From: CAYUAI01 sp964442745 | GTDB taxonomy: Bacteria; Pseudomonadota; Gammaproteobacteria; S012-40 | Direction: 5' to 3' | NCBI GenBank assembly: GCA_964442745.1 | Contig: CAYUAI010000065.1 | Coordinates: 1-23,507 of the forward strand | Length of the DNA: 23,507 bases | In this document: in pieces, positions 1-6,642 of the stretch | How positions within the stretch are numbered: the first letter of the stretch is position 1 | Layout: every line of letters starts with the position of its first letter | Translations under genes and position numbers: made by a program | Notes under the pieces: generated by a model | What the model was told of the DNA's origin: nothing | Databases searched by the model: none | The model's input: only the letters and a program-made list of their open reading frames with translations

Positions 1-22
1 TAGTATTGAGGAAGTGCTTGAG

Positions 23-1462
23 TTATGTTTCATTGAGTTTGCCTTTTAAGATATCATTGACTTGCTGGGGGTTGGCTTTGCCTTGTGTTTTTTTCATCAC
101 CTGGCCGACAAAAAAACCAAATAATTTTTCTTTGCCTGAGCGATATTGTGAGAGTTGGTCGGGGTTGCTCGCCATGACTTCATCAATGACTTTTTCAATG
201 AGACCGGTGTCAGTCACTTGTTTGAGTCCTTTTTTCTCGATGATAGCGTCTACCTCAGCTTCGCCTTTCCAGAGGGCGTCAAATACATCTTTGGCAATTT
301 TTCCGGAAATGGTTTTATCGGTAATTCGCTGGATGAGTTTACCTAACATTTGGGCTTCGATTGGTGAATCAGTAATGTCTTGATTGGCTTTATTTAATGA
401 GCCGGTTAATTCACCCATGACCCAGTTGGCACAAAGCTTTGCTTCACCGCCGGCTGTTTTTAACGTTTCTTCAAAATAGTTAGCGATTTCTTTGCTGGCG
501 GTGAGTACCTCTGCATCATAACTGGACAATTGGTATTGTTGCTGAAAACGATTTTTCTTTTCATCCGGTAATTCGGGTAATGTGGCTTTGATCTCAGCGA
601 TAAATTGATCATCTAATTCGATAGGTAATAAATCGGGGTCGGGGAAATATCGATAATCATTCGCTTCTTCTTTGCTGCGCATGGTGCGTGTTTCGTTTTT
701 ATCGGCATCATATAAGCGGGTCTCTTGTTGGATTTTTCCGCCGGATTCCAAAATATGCATTTGGCGATCGATTTCATAGTTAATGGCGCGTTCGACAAAG
801 CGAAAGGAGTTGAGATTTTTGGTTTCGGTGCGAGTACCTAAGGTGGTTTGACCTTTCGGGCGTAGCGAGACATTGGCGTCACAGCGAAAAGAGCCTTCTT
901 GCATATTGCCATCACAAATTTCTAAATAACGCACCAGTGTATGAATTTTCTTCATATAGGCGACGGCTTCTTTGGCGGATCGCAGGTCGGGTTCTGAAAC
1001 GATTTCCAGCAAGGGGGTGCCCGCCCGATTTAAATCAATACCGGTGTGGCCGTGATAGTCTTCATGTAAGGATTTTCCGGCATCTTCTTCTAGATGGGCG
1101 CGAGTGATTGCGATGCGTTTGTTTGCGCCATCGTCCAGTTCGATATCCAGGTAGCCATGATGTACGATGGGGTGTTCAAATTGACTGATTTGATACCCTT
1201 TGGGCAGGTCTGGGTAAAAATAGTTTTTACGTGCGAAAATTGATCGCTTGGCGACGGTTGAATGGGTGGCCAAGCCAAACTTTGCAGCCATGATGGTGGC
1301 TTGTTCGTTTAATACAGGAAGCACCCCAGGTAAGCCAAGATCGACGGCACAGGCTTGACTATTAGGAGCGGCCCCATAGCGGGTGGATGCACCGGAGAAA
1401 ATTTTACTTTGGGTGGCGAGCTGGGCGTGTATTTCTAAACCAATGACGACTTCCCATTCCAT
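23..1462 (-). CDS. gatB: Aspartyl/glutamyl-tRNA amidotransferase subunit B
   Basis: GatB is the tRNA-binding and kinase subunit of the cytoplasmic GatCAB complex. It phosphorylates the carboxylate of Glu-tRNA(Gln) or Asp-tRNA(Asn), which is then amidated with ammonia released by GatA. The 479-residue product has the usual family length and opens with the hallmark GLEIHAQL (residues 8-15). It continues with the conserved HLEEDAGKS, DLNRAGTPLLEIVSEPD and ETKNLNSFR segments of the catalytic cradle. The C-terminal part is the helical YqeY-like tail domain that contacts tRNA. The ATG at 1462 follows a GAGG ribosome-binding site about ten bases upstream. It lies 49 bp behind gatA on the same strand, so it is the last gene of gatCAB. 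The family assignment is very secure. Whether the complex serves Gln, Asn or both cannot be told here. Confidence 0.97.
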   Translation of the reverse strand: MEWEVVIGLEIHAQLATQSKIFSGASTRYGAAPNSQACAVDLGLPGVLPVLNEQATIMAAKFGLATHSTVAKRSIFARKNYFYPDLPKGYQISQFEHPIVHHGYLDIELDDGANKRIAITRAHLEEDAGKSLHEDYHGHTGIDLNRAGTPLLEIVSEPDLRSAKEAVAYMKKIHTLVRYLEICDGNMQEGSFRCDANVSLRPKGQTTLGTRTETKNLNSFRFVERAINYEIDRQMHILESGGKIQQETRLYDADKNETRTMRSKEEANDYRYFPDPDLLPIELDDQFIAEIKATLPELPDEKKNRFQQQYQLSSYDAEVLTASKEIANYFEETLKTAGGEAKLCANWVMGELTGSLNKANQDITDSPIEAQMLGKLIQRITDKTISGKIAKDVFDALWKGEAEVDAIIEKKGLKQVTDTGLIEKVIDEVMASNPDQLSQYRSGKEKLFGFFVGQVMKKTQGKANPQQVNDILKGKLNET

Positions 1463-1511
1463 GTTCAGGAACCTCTTTGTTATCTGACAAGCTATATTTC
1501 AATCTACATGG

Positions 1512-2996
1512 TTAGCGATGGATTGATGTGGTGGTTGCATGATGAGCCAATGCGGGCGGTGATTGAGTATGCCAGTCAGTTTGCCGTTGATACTGATGGG
1601 CAATATTTAATAAACGGGCTTCGGTAAAATAATTACCGATGATTTGCAAACCGACGGGCATGTCGTTAGCAAACCCGGCGGGGATCGAGATGCCAGGTAA
1701 ACCGGCTAAATTGGCCGCGATGGTATAGATATCCGACATGTACATGGTGACCGGGTCGGCGGTTTTCTCATTGAGAGCAAATGCCGTTGTGGGAGTGGTG
1801 GGTCCCATGATGACATCGACCTCGGCAAATGCGTGTTTAAAGTCGTCACTGATTAGGCGGCGGATTTTTTGGGCTTTTAGGTAATAGGCATCGTAATAAC
1901 CGGCGGATAATACATAAGTGCCGATCATGAGGCGGCGTTTCACTTCCGTACCAAAGCCTTCGCCGCGAGATCGTTTGTATAAGTCGTCGAGGTCTTGGGG
2001 GTTTTCACAGCGATGGCCGAACCGCACCCCATCAAACCGGGATAAGTTGGAGGAGCATTCAGCCGGTGCGACCACATAGTAGGCAGGGATCGCCAGTTGA
2101 CTGTTAGGTAAGCTGATGTCGACGATAGAGGCACCGAGTTTTTGATAGTGATCGATGGCAACCTTGATGACGCTAGCAATATTATTGTCTAAACTCTCAT
2201 GAAAATATTCTTTAGGAAGGCCAATTTTCAAACCGTGAATATTGTTGTTTAAACTGGCCGTATAATCGGGAACAGGGGTGTCCACGCTGGTGGAATCTTT
2301 TGGATCAAATCCGGCCATGACTTGCAATAAAAGGGCGGCGTCTTGTGCTGAGCGTGTCATGGGACCCGCTTGATCGAGGCTGGAGGCAAAGGCAATCATG
2401 CCGTAACGAGAGACTCGACCATAGGTGGGTTTTAAGCCGGTGATACCACAAAGTGCGGCGGGTTGACGGATGGAGCCACCGGTATCTGTGCCCGTGGCAC
2501 CCGGTGCCAGTTGGGCGGCTACGGCGGCGGCTGAACCACCGGAGGATCCGCCCGGCACTTTGCTGATGTCCCATGGATTTTTGACGGGACCATAATAGCT
2601 GTTCTCATTGGAGGACCCCATGGCGAATTCGTCCATGTTGGTTTTTCCCAGAATAACGGCACCGGCTTGGTTAAAGTGATGAATGATAGTGGCGTCATAG
2701 GGGGCGATGAAATTGTCCAACATTTTGGAGCCACAGCTGGTTTTTATACCATCAGTACAAAAAATATCTTTTTGGGCGATGGGTATGCCGGTTAACGCTT
2801 GATACTCACCTTGGGCAATGGCGCGATCAGCGGCTTTGGCTTGTTGTAAGGCGTTTTCCTGGTCAATGGTGATATAGCTATTTATTTTTTGATCAAATTG
2901 GTTGATGCGATCTAAATAGGCTTGGGTTAGTTCTTGGCTCGAAATGCGCTTTGCCGCTAAATCGGCAGATAATTCGGTGATTGTTTTTTCAAACAT
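1512..2996 (-). CDS. gatA: Aspartyl/glutamyl-tRNA amidotransferase subunit A
   Basis: GatA is the glutaminase subunit of GatCAB and belongs to the amidase-signature family. It hydrolyses glutamine and channels ammonia to GatB. The 494-residue protein shows the complete Ser-cisSer-Lys triad: K76 in PIAQKD, S151 in GGSSGGS and S175 in DTGGSIRQPA. These sit about three residues before the positions known in Staphylococcus aureus GatA (K79, S154, S178). The glycine/serine-rich amidase signature spans about 148-180, and the length is normal. Start ATG at 2996 has only a weak GAGAA upstream. The gene is the middle one of gatCAB, but 170 bp separate it from gatC, which is more than usual for this operon. 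No signal peptide is visible, consistent with a cytoplasmic enzyme. Confidence 0.97.
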   Translation of the reverse strand: MFEKTITELSADLAAKRISSQELTQAYLDRINQFDQKINSYITIDQENALQQAKAADRAIAQGEYQALTGIPIAQKDIFCTDGIKTSCGSKMLDNFIAPYDATIIHHFNQAGAVILGKTNMDEFAMGSSNENSYYGPVKNPWDISKVPGGSSGGSAAAVAAQLAPGATGTDTGGSIRQPAALCGITGLKPTYGRVSRYGMIAFASSLDQAGPMTRSAQDAALLLQVMAGFDPKDSTSVDTPVPDYTASLNNNIHGLKIGLPKEYFHESLDNNIASVIKVAIDHYQKLGASIVDISLPNSQLAIPAYYVVAPAECSSNLSRFDGVRFGHRCENPQDLDDLYKRSRGEGFGTEVKRRLMIGTYVLSAGYYDAYYLKAQKIRRLISDDFKHAFAEVDVIMGPTTPTTAFALNEKTADPVTMYMSDIYTIAANLAGLPGISIPAGFANDMPVGLQIIGNYFTEARLLNIAHQYQRQTDWHTQSPPALAHHATTTSIHR

Positions 2997-3166
2997 ACTA
3001 AAGTTCTCAAGGTGATCCGTTTATTTGTTAGCTATGTTATTGAACGGTAACAAGCGTGCTTGTGGGTTCCGTGGTGGTGATTCCGATCTGATTGCATTGA
3101 TGGGTTTTACGTCACACGATTAAAAAATGTCATATTCAATGTCGGATATATGTAGCTATTGATTAT
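2997..3166 (-). other. gatC-gatA intergenic spacer
   Basis: This 170-bp spacer lies inside an otherwise compact operon. It contains a short perfect inverted repeat, CAAGCGTGCTTG, at 3051-3062. I see no ORF with a ribosome-binding site, no T-run terminator and no convincing promoter. Confidence 0.4.
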
Positions 3167-3454
3167 TTAGTCAATGACTTTAGGGACTAAATAGAGACCA
3201 TTTTCCACGCGTGGGGCTATTTTTTGAAAATGCTCGCGTTGGTTGGCTTCACTGACAACATCGGGCCGTAAACGCTGGCTGGCATCAAGTGGGTGTGCCA
3301 TGGGTGTGATATTATGCGTGTCAACTTGATTCATTTGCTCGACTAATCCCAATATATCAGACAAGTTTTTGACATAATCCTCGGTATCTTCGGTTAATAC
3401 CGATAGGCGTGCTAAATGGGCAATTTTTTCTATATCCTGTTTTTCTAACGACAT
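3167..3454 (-). CDS. gatC: Aspartyl/glutamyl-tRNA amidotransferase subunit C
   Basis: GatC is the small 95-residue subunit that wraps around GatA and GatB and stabilises the amidotransferase. The N-terminal IEKIAHLARL helix and the central ILGLVEQMNQVDT / PMAHPLD linker are characteristic, and length matches the family. The ATG at 3454 is preceded by a good AAGGAG Shine-Dalgarno at the right distance. This is the first gene of the minus-strand gatCAB operon, and the 608-bp region upstream separates it from divergent mreB. An inverted repeat in its leader ends inside the ribosome-binding site (see 3465-3488), so translation may be structure-sensitive. The call is secure. Confidence 0.96.
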   Translation of the reverse strand: MSLEKQDIEKIAHLARLSVLTEDTEDYVKNLSDILGLVEQMNQVDTHNITPMAHPLDASQRLRPDVVSEANQREHFQKIAPRVENGLYLVPKVID

Positions 3455-3464
3455 TATTTGCTCC

Positions 3465-3488
3465 TTGACTCGATTGGTTGTGAGTCAA
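3465..3488 (-). promoter_or_regulatory. Leader hairpin touching the gatC ribosome-binding site
   Basis: On the minus strand TTGACTC, a 10-base loop, then GAGTCAA forms a perfect 7-bp stem. The last two bases of the 3' arm are the first two of the AAGGAG that precedes the gatC ATG. If transcribed, the hairpin abuts and partly covers the Shine-Dalgarno. The pairing is seen in the sequence; a regulatory role is inference. Confidence 0.4.
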
Positions 3489-3595
3489 TGAAAGAAAACG
3501 ATTATCATATCCGATGCCATCGGCCTGGTTTTTTGAGCGTATAGCATGATAATTTGTGGTCAATGTTGGCGATTGGGCTACGCTATTAATTTGGA

Positions 3596-3627
3596 GGCCA
3601 AACCTTAACATAGTTGAAGGTTTGGCC
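3596..3627. repeat. 11-bp-arm inverted repeat between gatC and mreB
   Basis: GGCCAAACCTT at 3596-3606 is perfectly complementary to AAGGTTTGGCC at 3617-3627, with a 10-base loop that can add three further pairs. Neither side is followed by a T-run, so it is not a canonical intrinsic terminator in either direction. It may be an operator or a leader structure. Confidence 0.55.
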
Positions 3628-4062
3628 AAAATATTTCAGGCCGGATGTGAGGCTTGTTTTTATCGATCATGAGGGCGGGTTGGGTGAGCATTCCTGACAA
3701 GCAATAAAAGATAGGCTTATTTTTGAACAAAAAAAATGGAGGTGACTGGTTAATATTGATTGATGTGCCAAAAAAATATTGTCAATTCAAGTGGCTATTT
3801 TGAGAACAACAAATATCAGGATGGGTACTGAGCATGGCGATCGATTGTTTGAGGTGATTTGCTAGTTTAAACTGAGTCTGTCATCCTGCTTGGCTGAATC
3901 TACATCGTCGAGCGTTAAAAACAACCAAACTGGCGTAATAGGGATTAGGGTGAGTTGATTTGTGCAATACCCTCTTTGAAGACTTTTAGTTAGCCGACAA
4001 AAACGACAGTTGGTGGCAGTGTTGAATATAACTAACATTATTAATATAGGATAATCATACTA

Positions 4063-5109
4063 ATGTTTGGACGTTTACGCGGGGTTTTTTCCAGCGACTT
4101 GTCGATTGATTTAGGAACCGCCAATACGCTGATTTATGTGCGTGGCAAAGGCATTGTTTTGGCTGAACCGTCGGTGGTAGCGATTCGTCAAGATCGTGGC
4201 CCAGGGGGACCCAAAAGCATTGCGGCTGTGGGGATCGAGGCAAAGCGCATGTTGGGGCGGACCCCTGGAAATATTACGGCCATTCGGCCATTAAAAGATG
4301 GCGTGATTGCAGATTTTACGGTGACTGAAAAAATGTTGCAGCATTTTATTTATAAAGTGCATGAAACTCGTGTTTTCCGACCGAGCCCTCGGGTGTTGGT
4401 CTGTGTGCCTTGTGGTTCCACCCAAGTGGAGCGACGTGCGATTAAAGAATCGGCGGCCGGGGCGGGGGCACGTGAGGTTTATTTAATCGAGGAACCGATG
4501 GCGGCAGCGATTGGTGCAGGTATGCCTATTGGTGAGGCAAGTGGTTCCATGGTGGTTGATATTGGAGGAGGGACGACGGAGGTGGCCGTGATGTCGCTCA
4601 ATGGTATTGTGTATGCCGAATCCGTTAGAATAGGCGGTGATCGTTTCGACGAAGCCATTGTCAATTATGTACGGCGAAATTACGGTACGCTCATTGGTGA
4701 TGCGACGGCGGAACGTATTAAGCAAGAAATTGGCTCCGCTTATCCTTCGGATGAAATTAGAGAAATAGAAGTGAGAGGGCGAAACTTAGCCGAAGGTGTG
4801 CCGCGCGGCTTTACCCTCAATAGCAATGAAATTCTGGAGTCACTGCAAGAGCCATTGGCAGGGATTGTGGGGGCGGTGCGCGCCGCGCTTGAACAAACGC
4901 CGCCCGAGCTCGGTTCTGATGTGGCTGAGCGTGGTATGGTGCTCACCGGAGGGGGGGCTTTATTGCGCGAGCTGGATCGTTTGTTGATGGAGGAAACGGG
5001 TTTGCCTGTGATTGTGGCGGATGATCCATTGACCTGTGTAGCGCGAGGAGGAGGTCGGGCGATGGAGATGATTGATGAGCATGGTGGTGAAGTTTTTGCC
5101 GTCGAATAG
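4063..5109 (+). CDS. mreB: Rod shape-determining protein MreB, actin-like ATPase
   Basis: MreB is the bacterial actin homologue whose membrane-bound filaments organise the elongasome and lateral wall synthesis. The 348-residue product has the actin/HSP70 nucleotide-binding elements in order: phosphate-1 loop DLGTANTL (16-23), phosphate-2 loop DIGGGTTEV (166-174) and adenosine motif LTGGGALLRELD (294-305). The N-terminal MFGRLRGVFSSDLS matches the membrane-binding amphipathic start of proteobacterial MreB. A small Gly/Pro-rich stretch (GPGGP, about 46-50) sits in an otherwise standard region. The ATG at 4063 has AGGA about 12 bases upstream. It is the first gene of mreBCD and mreC follows within 100 bp. 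The assignment is unambiguous. Confidence 0.98.
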   Translation: MFGRLRGVFSSDLSIDLGTANTLIYVRGKGIVLAEPSVVAIRQDRGPGGPKSIAAVGIEAKRMLGRTPGNITAIRPLKDGVIADFTVTEKMLQHFIYKVHETRVFRPSPRVLVCVPCGSTQVERRAIKESAAGAGAREVYLIEEPMAAAIGAGMPIGEASGSMVVDIGGGTTEVAVMSLNGIVYAESVRIGGDRFDEAIVNYVRRNYGTLIGDATAERIKQEIGSAYPSDEIREIEVRGRNLAEGVPRGFTLNSNEILESLQEPLAGIVGAVRAALEQTPPELGSDVAERGMVLTGGGALLRELDRLLMEETGLPVIVADDPLTCVARGGGRAMEMIDEHGGEVFAVE

Positions 5110-5146
5110 ATTATGATTGTTGATTTAGATTGATGAATAGAAGCCA

Positions 5147-5206
5147 ATGAAAGTATCTCCTCGGCATCATCGTGAGGCGATTAGACGCCAGGAGGCAAAC
5201 CATTAA
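5147..5206 (+). CDS. Possible 19-codon upstream ORF ending on the mreC start
   Basis: An ATG at 5147 opens a 19-residue basic peptide (begins MKVSPRHHRE) whose TAA at 5204-5206 shares one base with the ATT proposed as the mreC start. It has only a weak upstream purine stretch, but its reading frame carries the AGGAGG of mreC near its end. It could be a leader peptide coupling mreC translation to mreB, or the first part of an mreC whose frame was broken by an indel. It is equally possible that it is not translated. Confidence 0.25.
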   Translation: MKVSPRHHREAIRRQEANH

Positions 5207-6110
5207 ACCTTTGTTTGCCTATGGGCAAGCGGCGGGCATGCGAGTGGTTTTCTTTACCTTCTTGTCCATTGTGTTAATGACTGTTGATCACCAGCAAAAG
5301 TACCTTGATGATGTGAGAGCGGTATTATCGCTGTTAGTTTATCCCATTCAGTTTCTGGTAGCGCTGCCTGATACCATGGGGCACTGGGCGGAAGAAAATA
5401 TGCTTTCCAGGGAGAGTTTGATCGAAGACAATGCCACCTTGCGCTCACAAAATACTTTTTTAAAGCAACAGAATCAAAAACTGATTTCGCTGGAAGTGGA
5501 GAATAGGCGTTTGCGGCGCTTGTTAGAGGCTTCTGATAAAATCAGTGATAGAATGTTAACCGCTGAATTACTTTCCGTGGACTTAGATCCGTTTCGTCAT
5601 AAGGTGTTGTTAAACAGAGGCCGTCTTCACGATGTCTATGAAGGGCAAGCGATATTAGCGGCTGATGGTGTGTACGGGCAGGTTGTTCAAGTGATGCCGT
5701 TGTCCAGTACCGTGATGTTGATTTCTGATCCCAGTGGGGCGGTGCCGGTGGAAGTGAATCGCAATGGCTTAACTGGTGTCATGGCAGGCATCGGACGTAC
5801 AGATCGGTTGAAGTTAATGAACATCCCGAATAATGCGGATGTGAAAGTGGACGATGTGTTGGTGACCTCGGGCCTGGGCGGTTTATTTCCCAGCGGTTAT
5901 CCAGTGGCCAAAGTCACTCAGGTTTTGCCGGATACGAGCCACCCTTTTGCGAGCGTGTATGCCAGGCCACTGGCGGCCTTAGATCGGACTCGTGAGGTGA
6001 TGTTGGTATGGCACAACCGCCCTCCATTGGAGCCGGATGGGCTGCCACAAAACCTAAGTGACACTACGGCTTTAAGTGGGTCACCAGGGACCGATGCTGA
6101 GCCACAATGA
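5202..6110 (+). CDS. mreC: Rod shape-determining protein MreC (probable ATT start)
   Basis: MreC is a bitopic inner-membrane protein whose periplasmic part activates PBP2-RodA. The frame is open from a GTG at 5172, but that codon has no Shine-Dalgarno. A perfect AGGAGG (5190-5195) lies six bases before an ATT at 5202. Starting there gives (M)KPLFAYGQ, aligning with family N-termini such as MKPIFSRGP of E. coli, so I take ATT as the start; ATG 5238 is a shorter alternative. A single transmembrane helix (about 13-29 from ATT) is followed by a coiled coil rich in Leu/Gln/Asn/Glu (about 70-110), then the two beta-domains with VLLNRGRLHDVYEGQ, DPSGAVPVEV and LVTSGLGGLFPSGYPV motifs. The length (302 from ATT) is normal. 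The stop overlaps mreD by four bases (ATGA), indicating coupling. Family very sure, start less so. Confidence 0.93.
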   Translation: MKPLFAYGQAAGMRVVFFTFLSIVLMTVDHQQKYLDDVRAVLSLLVYPIQFLVALPDTMGHWAEENMLSRESLIEDNATLRSQNTFLKQQNQKLISLEVENRRLRRLLEASDKISDRMLTAELLSVDLDPFRHKVLLNRGRLHDVYEGQAILAADGVYGQVVQVMPLSSTVMLISDPSGAVPVEVNRNGLTGVMAGIGRTDRLKLMNIPNNADVKVDDVLVTSGLGGLFPSGYPVAKVTQVLPDTSHPFASVYARPLAALDRTREVMLVWHNRPPLEPDGLPQNLSDTTALSGSPGTDAEPQ

Positions 6111-6598
6111 ATACTTATGCGGGACCAACGAGCAATGGGCTGATTGGACTTTCTTTTATGGTGGCGCTGATTCTTACCGCGATGCCATTGCCCGAGTGGT
6201 TGCGTCCTTTTCGTCCAGATTGGGTGGCAATGGTGCTCATTTACTGGTGTCTGGTGTTACCGAGCCGGATCAATGTCGGTATTGGTTGGTTGATGGGATT
6301 GTTGGTGGATGTGCTGACGGCTTCTTTGTTAGGGCAACATGCTATGGCGTTGGCTGTTGTCGCTTTTATCACCGTCAATATACACTTGCAAATTCGCGTA
6401 TATCCCCTTTGGCAGCAAGCATTGAGTGTGTTTGTGTTAATTGCCTTGAGTCAGTTGCTGGTGATTTGGGTGAAGGGGATGATTGGCGCGGCCCCGCAGA
6501 CCTGGTTGTATTGGTCTTCCTCCATGGTAAGCGCTTTCGTTTGGCCAGCGCTTTTTATTTTGTTGCGCAATATGCGGCACCAATTTCGAGTGAAGTGA
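6107..6598 (+). CDS. mreD: Rod shape-determining protein MreD
   Basis: MreD is the small polytopic inner-membrane partner of MreC in the elongasome. The 163-residue product has the family length (about 160), is very hydrophobic with five or six predicted helices, and carries the characteristic PEWLRPFRPDWVAMVLIYWCLVLP and NVGIGWLMGLLVDVL regions near 29-76 (only short parts are diagnostic: RPDW and GxxxGLLVD). The start ATG lies inside the mreC stop as ATGA, the usual translational coupling. A longer ORF in another frame (6076-6621) is a shadow without membrane-protein logic. Context, length and motifs make this certain. Confidence 0.95.
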   Translation: MNTYAGPTSNGLIGLSFMVALILTAMPLPEWLRPFRPDWVAMVLIYWCLVLPSRINVGIGWLMGLLVDVLTASLLGQHAMALAVVAFITVNIHLQIRVYPLWQQALSVFVLIALSQLLVIWVKGMIGAAPQTWLYWSSSMVSAFVWPALFILLRNMRHQFRVK

Positions 6599-6642
6599 TT
6601 CGTTTGTGGTACAGAATGTAGGATGGATAAAACGACGTATTC

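Larger units (their letters stand above)
3455..4062. promoter_or_regulatory. Divergent gatC/mreB intergenic region
   Basis: This is the 608-bp region between the divergent gatCAB and mreBCD units, and it must hold the promoters for both. Visible elements are the gatC leader hairpin (3465-3488), a palindrome CCGATGCCATCGG (3511-3523) next to a minus-strand GATAAT that could be a -10 (3501-3506), an 11-bp-arm inverted repeat (3596-3627), and an isolated strong Shine-Dalgarno GGAGGTGA (3738-3745) ahead of a 22-codon ORF (3763-3831). The 200 bp next to mreB show no clear sigma70 pair. No larger gene is present. Confidence 0.5.

Noticed and set aside
8..383. 125-codon plus-strand ORF at the left edge
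   Set aside because: Antisense shadow of the gatB 3' end.
4020..4062. AT-rich stretch before mreB as a -10 element
   Set aside because: Several TAATAT-like hexamers exist, but none has a -35 match at 16-18 bp, so no promoter was called.
6076..6621. 181-codon plus-strand ORF overlapping mreD
   Set aside because: It lies in another frame across the end of mreC and all of mreD. mreD in the ATGA-coupled frame has the expected length, hydrophobicity and motifs.
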